Position numbers and translations under genes: made by a program. From Candidatus Thiodubiliella endoseptemdiera (GTDB taxonomy: Bacteria > Pseudomonadota > Gammaproteobacteria > PS1 > Pseudothioglobaceae), in NCBI GenBank assembly GCA_013416635.1, contig JACCHT010000002.1, positions 124,001 through 188,000 on the forward strand: a stretch of 64,000 bases of DNA, in the 5' to 3' direction. This document shows, one piece after another, positions 9,262 to 18,118 of this stretch. How positions within the stretch are numbered: the stretch's first letter is position 1; the number at the start of each line of letters is the position of its first letter. A model generated the notes under the pieces. It was not told where the DNA came from, did not search any database, and worked only from the letters and a program-made list of their open reading frames with translations.

Positions 9262-9603
9262 TTACTTAACTTGGTTAAGTTTAGGCAGAGTCTGTATGTT
9301 ATTATTGCTGTATGGATTGTAACCATAACCACGGTTGTTGTAGTTATTACCACCCCAACTATTGTTATTATCAAATTCATCAAACATATTACCCATTTCC
9401 TCAGCATACCAACGAGGGTCCCAATAATCATACGGATTATAAGCAAAAAAACCATTATCTTGCTGATAACCACGACCTTGATTGTAGTTATTATAACCAT
9501 TGTTATTATTAAAACCGTTATTCCATGGCATATTATTACCGTTCCAAAATGCGTTTACACTCATTGTAAATGCAAGCATTACGACAGCTAAAATTTTCTT
9601 CAT
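9262..9603 (-). CDS. Asn/Gly/Tyr-rich secreted protein, probable sulfur globule protein
   Basis: Start chosen at 9603 because AAAGGAGAAGACAAAATG gives a strong ribosome site; a longer reading to 9660 would begin inside a MITE. The 113-aa product has a signal peptide (MKKILAVVMLAFTMSVNAF) and then a low-complexity region rich in Asn, Gly, Tyr and Trp (NNNNGYNNYNQGRGY, NPYDYWDPRWYAEEMGNMF). This composition and the signal peptide resemble sulfur globule envelope proteins of sulfur oxidisers, which coat stored sulfur in the periplasm. The assignment rests on composition and the WDPRWY-type motif, not on an alignment. The gene sits alone between two inverted MITE copies. Confidence 0.55.
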   Translation of the reverse strand: MKKILAVVMLAFTMSVNAFWNGNNMPWNNGFNNNNGYNNYNQGRGYQQDNGFFAYNPYDYWDPRWYAEEMGNMFDEFDNNNSWGGNNYNNRGYGYNPYSNNNIQTLPKLNQVK

Positions 9604-9647
9604 TTTGTCTTCTCCTTTTATAAAATTAAAATAAGTTTTATATTCTA

Positions 9648-9808
9648 GAGACCTTTGCATAAATATGAATAATCATCAAAACGCCATCTTTCATCAAATT
9701 ACAAACTTTTTAAAAACACCCTTAGCCCTGCTAGGAGTGGATTTAAAAAATTTCCAATTTAATAAAATCTGTCATTTTGCTAATCATCCCTATTTATGCA
9801 AAGGTCTC
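9648..9808 (-). repeat. MITE copy 4 (inverted)
   Basis: Complete 161-bp element in the opposite orientation to most copies, 45 bp upstream of the start of the Asn-rich gene. TCTA flanks both sides. A weak -10-like TATAAA lies between it and that gene, so any matching -35 would fall within the MITE end. Confidence 0.95.
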
Positions 9809-9908
9809 TCTAATCCAAAGAATAGTAAATATTTACATTTTTTTGAATTAGATTTATATTATAACAGACTAATATACACTAACTAACTTGTTTATGTTTT
9901 ATACGCAT

Positions 9909-9937
9909 TTAACGACTGAGTTGGCTTTGGGTATAAT
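9909..9937 (+). promoter_or_regulatory. Probable metH promoter
   Basis: TTAACG (-35-like) at 9909, a 17-bp spacer and perfect TATAAT at 9932-9937. The metH start codon lies only 8 nt after the -10 box, so a transcript from here would be leaderless or nearly so. Confidence 0.5.
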
Positions 9938-9944
9938 AGCGTTT

Positions 9945-12900
9945 ATGAACAAAATACAACAACTAAAATCCCTTTTACAACAACGCATTCTTGTGTTGGA
10001 TGGTGCCATGGGAACCATGATTCAAAAGCACAAACTGAGCGAGGAATCCTATCGTGGCGACCGCTTTCAAGATTGGCACATCCTTGTGCAAGGCAATAAC
10101 GACCTACTTTCTTTAACCCAACCGCAAATTATTCAAAATATTCACCGTGAATACCTTGCGGCGGGTGCAGATATTTTGGAAACTAATACTTTTAATGCCA
10201 CACGCACTTCGATGTCGGATTATGAGATGGAAGCATTAGCCTATGAAATTAATGTAGAAAGCGCCAAACTCGCCAAACAAGCCTGTGATGAATTTTCAAC
10301 CGATGACAAACCGCGTTTTGTCGCAGGAGTAATTGGCCCAACATCACGCACCTGCTCACTATCACCTGATGTCAATGACCCCAGTTTTAGAAATGTTTCA
10401 TTCGATGAATTGGTCGGCGTATATTCCGAATCCACCCGTGGCTTAATTGCAGGCGGGTCGGATATTATCCTGATTGAAACCATTTTTGACACGCTCAACG
10501 CCAAAGCCGCTATTTTTGCCGTGCAACAAGTATTTGAAGACGACAATATTACATTGCCAATTATGATTTCAGGCACCATTACCGATGCCTCAGGACGCAC
10601 CCTATCAGGTCAAGTAACCGAAGCGTTCTACAATTCACTACGCCATGCAAACCCCATTTCTATTGGTCTTAATTGTGCATTAGGCCCTGATTTACTGCGT
10701 CAATATGTGGCTGAACTGTCACGAGTTGCTGATACTTTTGTTTCTGCCCACCCAAACGCAGGCTTGCCCAATGAATTTGGCGAATACGACTTAGACGCAC
10801 CCACTATGAGCCAACAAGTCGGAGAATGGGCACAATCGGGCTTGGTTAATATCCTCGGTGGTTGCTGTGGTTCTACCCCCGAACATATTCAAGCCATTGC
10901 CGATGCGGTTAAGGATTTAACACCAAGAGAAATCCCTGTCATTCCCCTAGAATGTCGGCTTTCAGGTTTAGAGGCCTTTAATATTGGTGAAAAATCCTTA
11001 TTCGTGAATGTGGGTGAACGCGCCAATATCACCGGTTCTGCCAAATTCAAACGACTGATTTTAAATGAAGAATACGAAGAAGCACTGGATGTCTGTCGCA
11101 CGCAAGTAGAAGAAGGTGCACAAGTGGTTGATATTAATATGGACGAAGGTATGCTTGACGGCAAGGCGGCAATGATTCGTTTTATGAATTTAATTGCCTC
11201 TGAGCCCGATATTTCCAAAGTGCCAATTATGGTGGATTCTAGCAAGTGGGAAATTATTGAGGCTGGGCTAAAATGCACACAAGGCAAGGCGATTGTTAAT
11301 TCCATCTCACTCAAAGAAGGCAAAGACAACTTTGTTAAATATGCCAAATTATGCAAACGCTATGGTGCAGCCATTATCGTTATGGCATTTGACGAAGTTG
11401 GTCAAGCAGATACTCAAGCACGCAAAATCGAGATTTGCACCAATGCTTACAATATTCTGGTTAATGAAATTGATTTCCCACCAGAAGACATTATTTTTGA
11501 CCCTAATATCTTTGCCGTTGCCACAGGCATTGAAGAACACAACAATTATGCGGTTGATTTTATTCAAGCCACCCGAATAATCACCCAAAATCTGCCTTAC
11601 GCCAAAATATCAGGCGGTGTTTCCAATGTTTCATTCTCATTTAGAGGCAACAACCCCGTGCGGGAAGCCATTCACTCAGTTTTCCTCTACCACGCAGTAC
11701 AAGCAGGTATGACCATGGGCATCGTCAACGCTGGACAATTAGTGGTGCTTGACGATATTGACCCCAAACTTAAAAAAGCCGTTGAAGATGTGGTGCTTAA
11801 CAGCGACCCAGAAGCAGGCGAACGCTTGGTTGATATAGCAGAAGAATTTTCAGGAAATTTGGTCAAAAAAGACAACAGCAAAGACCTAGAATGGCGCACT
11901 TGGGCAGTAGAAAAACGCCTAGAACACTCACTGGTAAAAGGCATCACCAAATTCATTGACGAAGACACGCAAGCAGCTTTTGATAAATTGGGCCGCCCTA
12001 TTCTCGTCATCGAAGGCCCGCTAATGGCAGGGATGAATATCGTCGGCGATTTATTCGGTGCCGGCAAAATGTTCTTGCCACAAGTGGTCAAATCCGCCCG
12101 AGTAATGAAAAAATCAGTCGCCTATTTAGACCCTTTCCTTGCAGAAGAAAAAGACGACTGTGCTGCCAGCTCACAAGGCAAAATCTTAATGGCAACGGTG
12201 AAAGGCGATGTACATGACATTGGCAAAAATATTGTTGGCGTTGTGCTTTCGTGTAACAACTACGAAATCATTGATTTAGGCGTTATGGTGCCAACCGAAA
12301 CCATACTCGAAACCGCTAGAAAAGAAAAGGTCGATATTATCGGACTCTCAGGACTCATCACCCCCTCCCTCGATGAAATGGTCTTTGTCGCCAAAGAAAT
12401 GACCCGCCAAGGCTTTGAAATCCCCCTAATGATTGGCGGTGCTACCACCTCCAAAGCACACACAGCGGTAAAAATTGAACCCGAATACAACAAAGGCGTG
12501 TTTTATGTACAAGATGCCTCCAAATCAGTCGGCGTTGCCAGTAGCCTACTCTCTAAAGAATTAAAACCCGCCCTCTTAGCCGACACCAGAGCCGACTACG
12601 AAAAAGTCCGCGAACGCCGTGCTAATAAAGGCAAAAGCAAACTGGTTAGCATGGCCAAAGCCCGAGCCAACAAACCCAAATTAACTTTTGACTCAATCAC
12701 CCAACCCAAACAAATCGGCGTCCAAGTTTTTAAAAACTACGACCTAGCAGAAATCTTCACCTTTATCGATTGGGTGCCCTTCTTCCGTACCTGGGAATTG
12801 GCAGGCAAATTCCCCGACATTCTCACCGATAAAGTAGTAGGAGAATCCGCCTCCGCCCTATTCAAAGATGCCAAAGAAATGTTTAAAAAAGTAATTGACG

Positions 12901-13598
12901 GCAAACTGTTGCAAGCCAACGCCGTTGTCGGTTTATTCCCAGTCAACAGCATCAACGAAGACATTGAATTATACGATGAAAACGGCGAAATCGTCATGCA
13001 TCTCAACCATCTTCGTCAACAACTCGACAAAAAAGGCAATACCCCAAACTTCTGCTTAAGCGACTTCATCGCCCCAAAAGACAGCGGTATTCAAGATTAT
13101 ATCGGTGCATTCGCCGTTACCGCAGGCATCAACATTGACCCACTGGTTCAAGCCTACGAAGCCGACCACGACGACTACAACGCCATTATGATCAAAGCCG
13201 TCGCTGACCGCCTGGCAGAAGCCTTTGCCGAATTAATGCATTACAAATTCCGCACCCAAATCTGGGGCTATAGCAACGAAGACATTAACAATGACGAATT
13301 TATCGAAGAAAAATACCGTGGCATCCGCCCTGCCCCCGGCTACCCCGCCTGCCCAGAACACAGTGAAAAAGAAAAAATATGGCAACTACTCGATGTCGAA
13401 AAAAACATCGGTATGACCCTCACCAGCTCCTACGCCATGCTCCCCACCGCCGCCGTCAGTGGCTGGTATTTCGCCCATCCCAACGCCCGCTACTTCGGCG
13501 TCGCCAAAGTCAATCAAGAACAACTAGAAGACTACGCCAAACGCAAAGGCATCTCCACCGAACAAGCCGAACGCTTGCTTTCACCCAACCTAGAATAA
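9945..13598 (+). CDS. metH: Cobalamin-dependent methionine synthase MetH
   Basis: Transfers a methyl group from 5-methyltetrahydrofolate through cobalamin to homocysteine to make methionine. Start chosen at 9945 ([25 protein letters not shown]), which aligns with family N-termini; upstream in-frame ATGs add unrelated residues. All four modules are intact: homocysteine domain with zinc cysteines ([18 protein letters not shown] ~305), pterin-binding domain ([16 protein letters not shown] ~355), B12 domain with the cobalt ligand in [14 protein letters not shown] (~757) and AdoMet reactivation domain ([12 protein letters not shown] ~1127). 1217 aa, close to the usual 1227. Single-gene unit. Confidence 0.97.
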   Translation: MNKIQQLKSLLQQRILVLDGAMGTMIQKHKLSEESYRGDRFQDWHILVQGNNDLLSLTQPQIIQNIHREYLAAGADILETNTFNATRTSMSDYEMEALAYEINVESAKLAKQACDEFSTDDKPRFVAGVIGPTSRTCSLSPDVNDPSFRNVSFDELVGVYSESTRGLIAGGSDIILIETIFDTLNAKAAIFAVQQVFEDDNITLPIMISGTITDASGRTLSGQVTEAFYNSLRHANPISIGLNCALGPDLLRQYVAELSRVADTFVSAHPNAGLPNEFGEYDLDAPTMSQQVGEWAQSGLVNILGGCCGSTPEHIQAIADAVKDLTPREIPVIPLECRLSGLEAFNIGEKSLFVNVGERANITGSAKFKRLILNEEYEEALDVCRTQVEEGAQVVDINMDEGMLDGKAAMIRFMNLIASEPDISKVPIMVDSSKWEIIEAGLKCTQGKAIVNSISLKEGKDNFVKYAKLCKRYGAAIIVMAFDEVGQADTQARKIEICTNAYNILVNEIDFPPEDIIFDPNIFAVATGIEEHNNYAVDFIQATRIITQNLPYAKISGGVSNVSFSFRGNNPVREAIHSVFLYHAVQAGMTMGIVNAGQLVVLDDIDPKLKKAVEDVVLNSDPEAGERLVDIAEEFSGNLVKKDNSKDLEWRTWAVEKRLEHSLVKGITKFIDEDTQAAFDKLGRPILVIEGPLMAGMNIVGDLFGAGKMFLPQVVKSARVMKKSVAYLDPFLAEEKDDCAASSQGKILMATVKGDVHDIGKNIVGVVLSCNNYEIIDLGVMVPTETILETARKEKVDIIGLSGLITPSLDEMVFVAKEMTRQGFEIPLMIGGATTSKAHTAVKIEPEYNKGVFYVQDASKSVGVASSLLSKELKPALLADTRADYEKVRERRANKGKSKLVSMAKARANKPKLTFDSITQPKQIGVQVFKNYDLAEIFTFIDWVPFFRTWELAGKFPDILTDKVVGESASALFKDAKEMFKKVIDGKLLQANAVVGLFPVNSINEDIELYDENGEIVMHLNHLRQQLDKKGNTPNFCLSDFIAPKDSGIQDYIGAFAVTAGINIDPLVQAYEADHDDYNAIMIKAVADRLAEAFAELMHYKFRTQIWGYSNEDINNDEFIEEKYRGIRPAPGYPACPEHSEKEKIWQLLDVEKNIGMTLTSSYAMLPTAAVSGWYFAHPNARYFGVAKVNQEQLEDYAKRKGISTEQAERLLSPNLE

Positions 13599-13661
13599 AG
13601 CACAAAGAATTTATACACCAAACTCAAAAAAACCAAAATCAGCTACAAAACCATTCAATTA

Positions 13662-13822
13662 GAGACCTTTGCATAAATAGGGATGATTAGCAAAATGACA
13701 GATTTTATTAAATTGGAAATTTTTTAAATCCACTCCTAGCAGGGCTAAGGGTGTTTTTAAAAAGTTTGTAATTTGATGAAAGATGGCGTTTTGATGATTA
13801 TTCATATTTATGCAAAGGTCTC
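13662..13822 (+). repeat. MITE copy 5
   Basis: Complete 161-bp element with a perfect 5-bp target duplication AATTA, inserted in the decayed reading frame downstream of metH. Confidence 0.95.
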
Positions 13823-14154
13823 AATTAGATAGTCCGCCTACGCACAGGCATCAAAACCAGAAAATGCGACATTTTTACCGAGCAAAACCACATCTCGCTA
13901 TTCATCTACCAAGATAAACCCCGCGGAAAACACGCCAAACCTAAAACTCAACTACAAGGCCAATTCGACCCCCCCTATGCAAGATACAACATCAACCGCA
14001 TCAAAATAAAAGCCACCGATGCCCAAGCAGCACTGACGAAGCCATCGCCCTTAGCGCTAATCTTAATCATACTAGTGATTACAAAGGCGGTAACCTCATC
14101 CACTTCGCTAATCTTGAATACAAATCTGACATTCGTAGAGAAGACACCATCACC

Positions 14155-14180
14155 CTTGACAAGGTCGAACCTTGTCAAGG
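14155..14180. repeat. TGACAAGG palindrome, copy 1
   Basis: Inverted repeat CTTGACAAGG-TCGAA-CCTTGTCAAGG. Near-identical palindromes occur at 45522-45543 and 55704-55728, so this is a small dispersed repeat family rather than a chance hairpin. No T-run follows, so it is not a clear terminator. Confidence 0.7.
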
Positions 14181-14207
14181 TAATGAGGGGTGTGAAACTG
14201 GGGGTAG

Positions 14208-14357
14208 CTACGACACTCTTAAAGTTTGTGTTATCTGAATTTCTTTTAAAACAATTCTTTCAGCACCCTTACTTTGTCCGCCTTCATACATAGTAGTGAG
14301 TACAAAATAACTACTTGTGAAAAGTGTGATTGTTATTGCTAAAACAATGTATTTCAT
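14208..14357 (-). CDS. Small 49-aa membrane or secreted protein, unknown
   Basis: A short ORF starting at 14357 (ATG) with an excellent ribosome site, TAAGGAG, five bases upstream. Its start overlaps the nusB stop as ATGA, so translation is probably coupled. The product begins with a hydrophobic segment (MKYIVLAITITLFTSSYFVL) followed by a short polar part (MYEGGQSKGAERIVLKEIQ). The stop is immediate and unremarkable, but the protein could be the N-terminus of something longer cut by a frameshift. I do not recognise it. It is not thiL, which often follows nusB. Confidence 0.5.
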   Translation of the reverse strand: MKYIVLAITITLFTSSYFVLTTMYEGGQSKGAERIVLKEIQITQTLRVS

Positions 14358-14785
14358 TTTTTCTCCTTAATTTCGACTTCTCTCAGGGCGTGTGCAAGTT
14401 TGTCTAATGAAGCGTTGATGAGTTTGTATGCGCCTTCTGCACCATAGGTTTTGGCAATTTCTAGGGCTTCGTTGATGACGACTTTATAAGGTACTTCAAA
14501 GCTATTTTTGAGTTCGTATGTGCCGAGATAGAGAATAGCGTGTTCTACAGCGCCGAGTTCATCGGTGTTGCGACTGATGGTTGGGGTAATGAGTTCGTCT
14601 AACTCATTGCGGTTTTTTAAGATATTGATGAACAAATCTGAGAAAAAGGCTTTAGAAATTTTGCCTTTCTTTTGATTTAAAAACTGTTGTTCGATTTTCA
14701 ACACCTCTCCACCTGATAGCATATATTGGTATAAGGCTTGCACGATACGCTCTCTGGAACGATGTTTTGGAGTGGTAGGTGACAT
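14354..14785 (-). CDS. nusB: Transcription antitermination factor NusB
   Basis: RNA-binding component, with NusE (S10), of the antitermination complex acting at boxA of rRNA operons. The 143-aa all-helical protein shows RSRERIVQALYQYMLSG near the N-terminus, ELDELITPTISRN, LGAVEHAILYLGTYEL and VINEALEIAKTYG, all typical. It overlaps the ribH stop by one base (TAATG). Fusion of the riboflavin genes to nusB is widespread in proteobacteria. Confidence 0.95.
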   Translation of the reverse strand: MSPTTPKHRSRERIVQALYQYMLSGGEVLKIEQQFLNQKKGKISKAFFSDLFINILKNRNELDELITPTISRNTDELGAVEHAILYLGTYELKNSFEVPYKVVINEALEIAKTYGAEGAYKLINASLDKLAHALREVEIKEKK

Positions 14786-15264
14786 TAGTTAGTCTTATCC
14801 ATCAAATATAGCATTTCAATCATTGCCATGGTGGCTTCTTCGCCTTTGTTGCCTTTGTAGCCACCTGCTCTGCCGATGGTTTGCTCCATATTGCTGGTGG
14901 TTAACACGCCAAAGGTAGTTGGCACTTCATATTGATACGATACATCAGCGATGCCACGGGCGCATTCATTGCAAACAAAGTCAAAATGTGGGGTTTCACC
15001 GTTGATAACTGCACCTAAAGTAACAATACCATCGATTTCTTTATTTTTTTTAGCCAATTTTTTAGCCATAAGTGGAATTTCAAATGCGCCAGGAACATAA
15101 AAAACATCAACATTTTCTACCTTAATGCCATATTTAACAAGAGTTTCCTGTGCCGCAGCCAATAATTTATCACCAATCTCTTGGTAGAAATAACCTACAA
15201 TAATGGCAATTCTTTTATTTTCTAAAAAACCTTTATTTGCATCTTTATCAAATTTAAAATTCAT
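14785..15264 (-). CDS. ribH: 6,7-dimethyl-8-ribityllumazine synthase RibH
   Basis: Condenses 5-amino-6-ribitylaminouracil with dihydroxybutanone phosphate, the penultimate step of riboflavin synthesis. Motifs: IAIIVGYFYQEI, VPGAFEIPLMAKKLA, GAVINGETPHFDFVC, TTFGVLTTSNMEQTIGRAGG. 159 aa, normal length. It sits 5 bp after ribBA and overlaps nusB. Confidence 0.96.
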   Translation of the reverse strand: MNFKFDKDANKGFLENKRIAIIVGYFYQEIGDKLLAAAQETLVKYGIKVENVDVFYVPGAFEIPLMAKKLAKKNKEIDGIVTLGAVINGETPHFDFVCNECARGIADVSYQYEVPTTFGVLTTSNMEQTIGRAGGYKGNKGEEATMAMIEMLYLMDKTN

Positions 15265-15269
15265 AATTC

Positions 15270-16307
15270 CTACTTTTTATTTGTAATATATTCAACTACT
15301 TCTAAACCGAATCCCTTCAAGGCATTCAGCTTTCTTGGACTGCCTAAAATACGCATTTTACCCACGCCCAAATCAGACAAAATCTGCGCACCAACACCGT
15401 AAGTTTTAACATCATTACTACCTTCGTGTGTGCGAATGAGTAAAAATACACCACTTTCTTTTTGACTGATGTGCTCTAGAGCGTCATCAACCCCTAGGGA
15501 ACTGCTGTTTTCTTGTAAGATATCGGTAAATATATTTTCCATATGCACACGCACGCACACAGGGCTGTCTTTGTCGATATTGCCTTTAACTAAGGCTGTG
15601 TGCATCTGTTGATGGATAGTGTCTAAGAACGATACCAAAGTAAAGTCACCATATTTGGTGTTGAATGGTCGCTCACTTATACGCTCAATAGTTTTTTCAT
15701 TTTCTACACGGTAAGAAATCAAGTCTTCAATCGTACCCCATTTAATTTGGTGTTTTTCAGCAAAAATCTCTAAATCATCGCGACGCGCCATTGATCCATC
15801 TTCATTAAGAATTTCAACAATTACCGATGCTGGCTCTAAGCCTGCAAGACGGGCTAAATCACAACCTGCTTCGGTATGTCCTGGGCGAATCAACACGCCA
15901 CCTGGCTGCGCCATCAATGGAAAAATATGCCCCGGTTGCACAATATCAGCAGGCTTGGCGTTTGGTGCGACTGCATCTAAAACTGTTTTTGCCCTGTCTG
16001 CTGCTGAAATACCCGTAGTTACACCTTCAACAGCTTCGATAGAAACTGTAAAGTTAGTGCCATTCGCATCGTTATTTTGTGCAACCATTAATGGTAAATT
16101 CAACTGTTTACAGCGCTCTTGTGTCAGCGTTAAACAAATTAAGCCTCTACCATGCGTTGCCATAAAATTAATGTCTTCTTTAGTGCAAGTCGCCGCAGGG
16201 ATGATTAAATCACCCTCATTTTCACGATCCTCATCATCTAACAAAATAATCATTTTGCCTTGTTTATAATCTTCTAATATCGCTTCAATACTGGATTTAG
16301 TTTTCAT
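15270..16307 (-). CDS. ribBA: 3,4-dihydroxy-2-butanone 4-phosphate synthase with degenerate GTP cyclohydrolase II domain
   Basis: The N-terminal domain (about 1-200) is an intact DHBP synthase: [49 protein letters not shown] and [17 protein letters not shown] hold the acidic and His catalytic residues. The C-terminal domain (about 205-345) is GTP cyclohydrolase II-like in position, but the zinc motif is gone: where three cysteines are expected after RVH, this protein reads [18 protein letters not shown]. It should therefore supply only the butanone phosphate arm, and a separate RibA elsewhere would be needed. Such RibB-X hybrids are known in proteobacteria. It lies 5 bp after riboflavin synthase. 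Confidence 0.9.
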   Translation of the reverse strand: MKTKSSIEAILEDYKQGKMIILLDDEDRENEGDLIIPAATCTKEDINFMATHGRGLICLTLTQERCKQLNLPLMVAQNNDANGTNFTVSIEAVEGVTTGISAADRAKTVLDAVAPNAKPADIVQPGHIFPLMAQPGGVLIRPGHTEAGCDLARLAGLEPASVIVEILNEDGSMARRDDLEIFAEKHQIKWGTIEDLISYRVENEKTIERISERPFNTKYGDFTLVSFLDTIHQQMHTALVKGNIDKDSPVCVRVHMENIFTDILQENSSSLGVDDALEHISQKESGVFLLIRTHEGSNDVKTYGVGAQILSDLGVGKMRILGSPRKLNALKGFGLEVVEYITNKK

Positions 16308-16312
16308 TCTTA

Positions 16313-16906
16313 TTATTTGTTATTTATTAATTGTTCAAGATGGCGAGCGATAATATCCACTTCTAAATTCACTATATCACCTGTGTTTAACTGCCCCATC
16401 GTCGTGGCAATCAAAGTGTGTGGGACGACATTAACATCAAACACATTTTTTTCAATGCTATTGACCGTTAAACTCACGCCATTTAAAGTAATTGACCCTT
16501 TTTTAGCAATGTATTTTACCAAAGACGGTGGCACACTGATTTTAAAACGCACAGATTCGCCCTCACTTGCTTTATCAACCACTTCACCCTGCCCATCCAC
16601 ATGCCCACTAACCAAATGCCCGTCGATACCTTGATTAAGCCTAAGTGCTTTTTCTAAATTAATCCTATCACCTATGGACAAACTACCTAAATTGGCACAA
16701 TTTAATGTTTCCTGTGACACATCAGCAATAAAACTATCGCTCTCAATCTCAATCGCTGTTAAACACACGCCATTGACCGCAATACTATCGCCGATTGCCA
16801 CACTAGAAAAATCTAAATCACTTGATACAAAAGCAAATACTGCACCTTTGTCATGTATGATTTTGTTTTTGATTTGACCGACAGCTTGGATAATGCCTGT
16901 AAACAT
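16313..16906 (-). CDS. ribE: Riboflavin synthase, alpha subunit
   Basis: Dismutates two lumazines to riboflavin. Two tandem lumazine-binding barrels are visible: [12 protein letters not shown] with [10 protein letters not shown] in the first half and [14 protein letters not shown] with [11 protein letters not shown] in the second. 197 aa, normal length. It is the first gene of the riboflavin synthase-ribBA-ribH-nusB operon. No FMN riboswitch is apparent in the 35 bp between it and yihY. ribD is not in the window. Confidence 0.95.
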   Translation of the reverse strand: MFTGIIQAVGQIKNKIIHDKGAVFAFVSSDLDFSSVAIGDSIAVNGVCLTAIEIESDSFIADVSQETLNCANLGSLSIGDRINLEKALRLNQGIDGHLVSGHVDGQGEVVDKASEGESVRFKISVPPSLVKYIAKKGSITLNGVSLTVNSIEKNVFDVNVVPHTLIATTMGQLNTGDIVNLEVDIIARHLEQLINNK

Positions 16907-16941
16907 AAACGCTCTAATATTGTAAAGGCATTGATTTTACG

Positions 16942-17721
16942 CTATTTATTTTCAAGACAATAACAAAAACACCCGCCCAGCAATACAATGACCCATGCCA
17001 AATAAATCCACAACATTATTAACATCAGGATAGACAGTGTGCCATAAATCAACTCGTAAACAGGAAAATATTGAATATAAATAAATAAAAGATACTTGAT
17101 TATTTCCAGCCCAATGGTAGCAACTATGCCCGCTTTAAGTGCATTGGCAAATCGCACTTTTTTTAATGGCGTGGCATAATACAAAATTGAAAAACCTAGG
17201 CTAGACAAACCCAATGTCACCAAAAATGGCGTATAAGATGCGGTTGGCAATTGGGTAAAAAATTCCAACGCCACTACATACGAACTCACAAACAATGAAG
17301 CACCCACCAAAATCGGTCCAACAAATAACACCAACACATACGACACCAAACTCTGCACCCAATGACGACGGCATTTATCGTGCCAAATTAGATTAATGCG
17401 TTTATCAATTTCAAGTAACAACAAAACCACGGTCAACAATAAAAATACAAAAGTAAACCCTTTTAATGCCTGTGCATGAGCAATAAACTGCTGAACATAA
17501 TTTGTTGCTATATCATAGTTCTTTGGCAAAAGTTGAGAGAATAAAAATTGCTCCAAATGTTGCTGCAACTCCGCAAAATAAGGTGAAAGAGAAAACACAC
17601 TTAAGCCCACCGCCAACCCTGGCACAATCGCAAACAAAGTAGAAAACGACAATATTGCTGCAGAATCAAACCCCTCTCTGTTAATAAAACGAACAACCGT
17701 TTGTTTGATAATATCTATCAC
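16942..17721 (-). CDS. YihY/UPF0761 family inner membrane protein
   Basis: 259-aa polytopic membrane protein of the YihY (formerly ribonuclease BN) family, whose function is unclear; the RNase assignment was later withdrawn. Family features: EGFDSAAILSFSTLFAIVPGLAVG near the N-terminus, several hydrophobic segments, FANALKAGIVATIGLEIIKYL and a C-terminal WIYLAWVIVLLGG. It begins with GTG at 17721 behind an AGGGGG ribosome site. It lies upstream of the riboflavin operon on the same strand, 35 bp away, and could be co-transcribed. Confidence 0.88.
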   Translation of the reverse strand: MIDIIKQTVVRFINREGFDSAAILSFSTLFAIVPGLAVGLSVFSLSPYFAELQQHLEQFLFSQLLPKNYDIATNYVQQFIAHAQALKGFTFVFLLLTVVLLLLEIDKRINLIWHDKCRRHWVQSLVSYVLVLFVGPILVGASLFVSSYVVALEFFTQLPTASYTPFLVTLGLSSLGFSILYYATPLKKVRFANALKAGIVATIGLEIIKYLLFIYIQYFPVYELIYGTLSILMLIMLWIYLAWVIVLLGGCFCYCLENK

Positions 17722-17752
17722 GCATCCCCCTTATAAAAGACCACTACACTGA

Positions 17753-17862
17753 CCCAGTGCGTCGTAAGAAATATAGAAAACAATACATTTTCCACTCAAA
17801 AAATAAGAGGTATAGCCCGTTATTTGACGAATTTTTTAGGCAAGAAAGGTGTCGCTGTATAT
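17753..17862 (+). repeat. Second interspersed repeat family, copy 2
   Basis: Aligns with the minus strand of 134-238: AGTGCGTCGTA, ATATAG, TACATTTTC, GTTATTTGACGA and AGAAAGGTG in the same order with small gaps. It lies 32 bp upstream of yihY and 21 bp before a MITE. No ORF. Confidence 0.6.
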
Positions 17863-17883
17863 ATTTCACTCTTCCGTCCTCTT

Positions 17884-18044
17884 GAGACCTTTGCATAAAT
17901 AGGGATGATTAGCAAAATGACAGATTTTATTAAATTGGAAATTTTTTAAATCCACTCCTAGCAGGGCTAAGGGTGTTTTTAAAAAGTTTGTAATTTGATG
18001 AAAGATGGCGTTTTGATGATTATTCATATTTATGCAAAGGTCTC
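17884..18044 (+). repeat. MITE copy 6
   Basis: Complete 161-bp element between yihY and the ABC-F gene. The flanks (CTCTT left, TAATA right) do not match, so this copy has lost its target duplication by mutation or by recombination with another copy. Confidence 0.95.
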
Positions 18045-18118
18045 TAATAGATATAAATTATACCAAGTTAGCAAATTCTTTACCTTCTAATAATGGACGG
18101 TGACCATTTCTACCATTT

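Larger units (their letters stand above)
13599..14207 (+). pseudogene. Decayed gene of unknown function, interrupted by a MITE
   Basis: Between metH and the small ORF at 14208 there is no intact gene, but protein-like frames are visible. If the MITE and one target copy are removed, a frame runs across the site (TKISYKTIQLDSPP). A second frame then reads CDIFTEQNHISLFIYQDK, GQFDPPYARYNINRIKIK, and a third reads DEAIALSANLNHTSDY, GGNLIHFANLEYKSDIRRED. Several frame changes separate them. I do not recognise the family. The region also carries a TGACAAGG palindrome at 14155-14180. It may be a pseudogene with an inserted MITE, or an intact gene obscured by indel errors. Confidence 0.45.

Noticed and set aside
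9271..9591. Ile/Thr/Val-rich plus-strand ORFs over the Asn-rich gene
   Set aside because: Antisense shadows of AAC/AAT/TAT codons; the minus-strand ORF has a signal peptide, ribosome site and terminator.
9665..9808. 48-residue ORF inside each MITE (starts MNNHQNAIFHQ) as a gene or transposase N-terminus
   Set aside because: It follows from one arm of the hairpin, has no ribosome site, and the other copies in inverted settings give the same frame; the element is palindromic throughout and not an internally deleted ORF.
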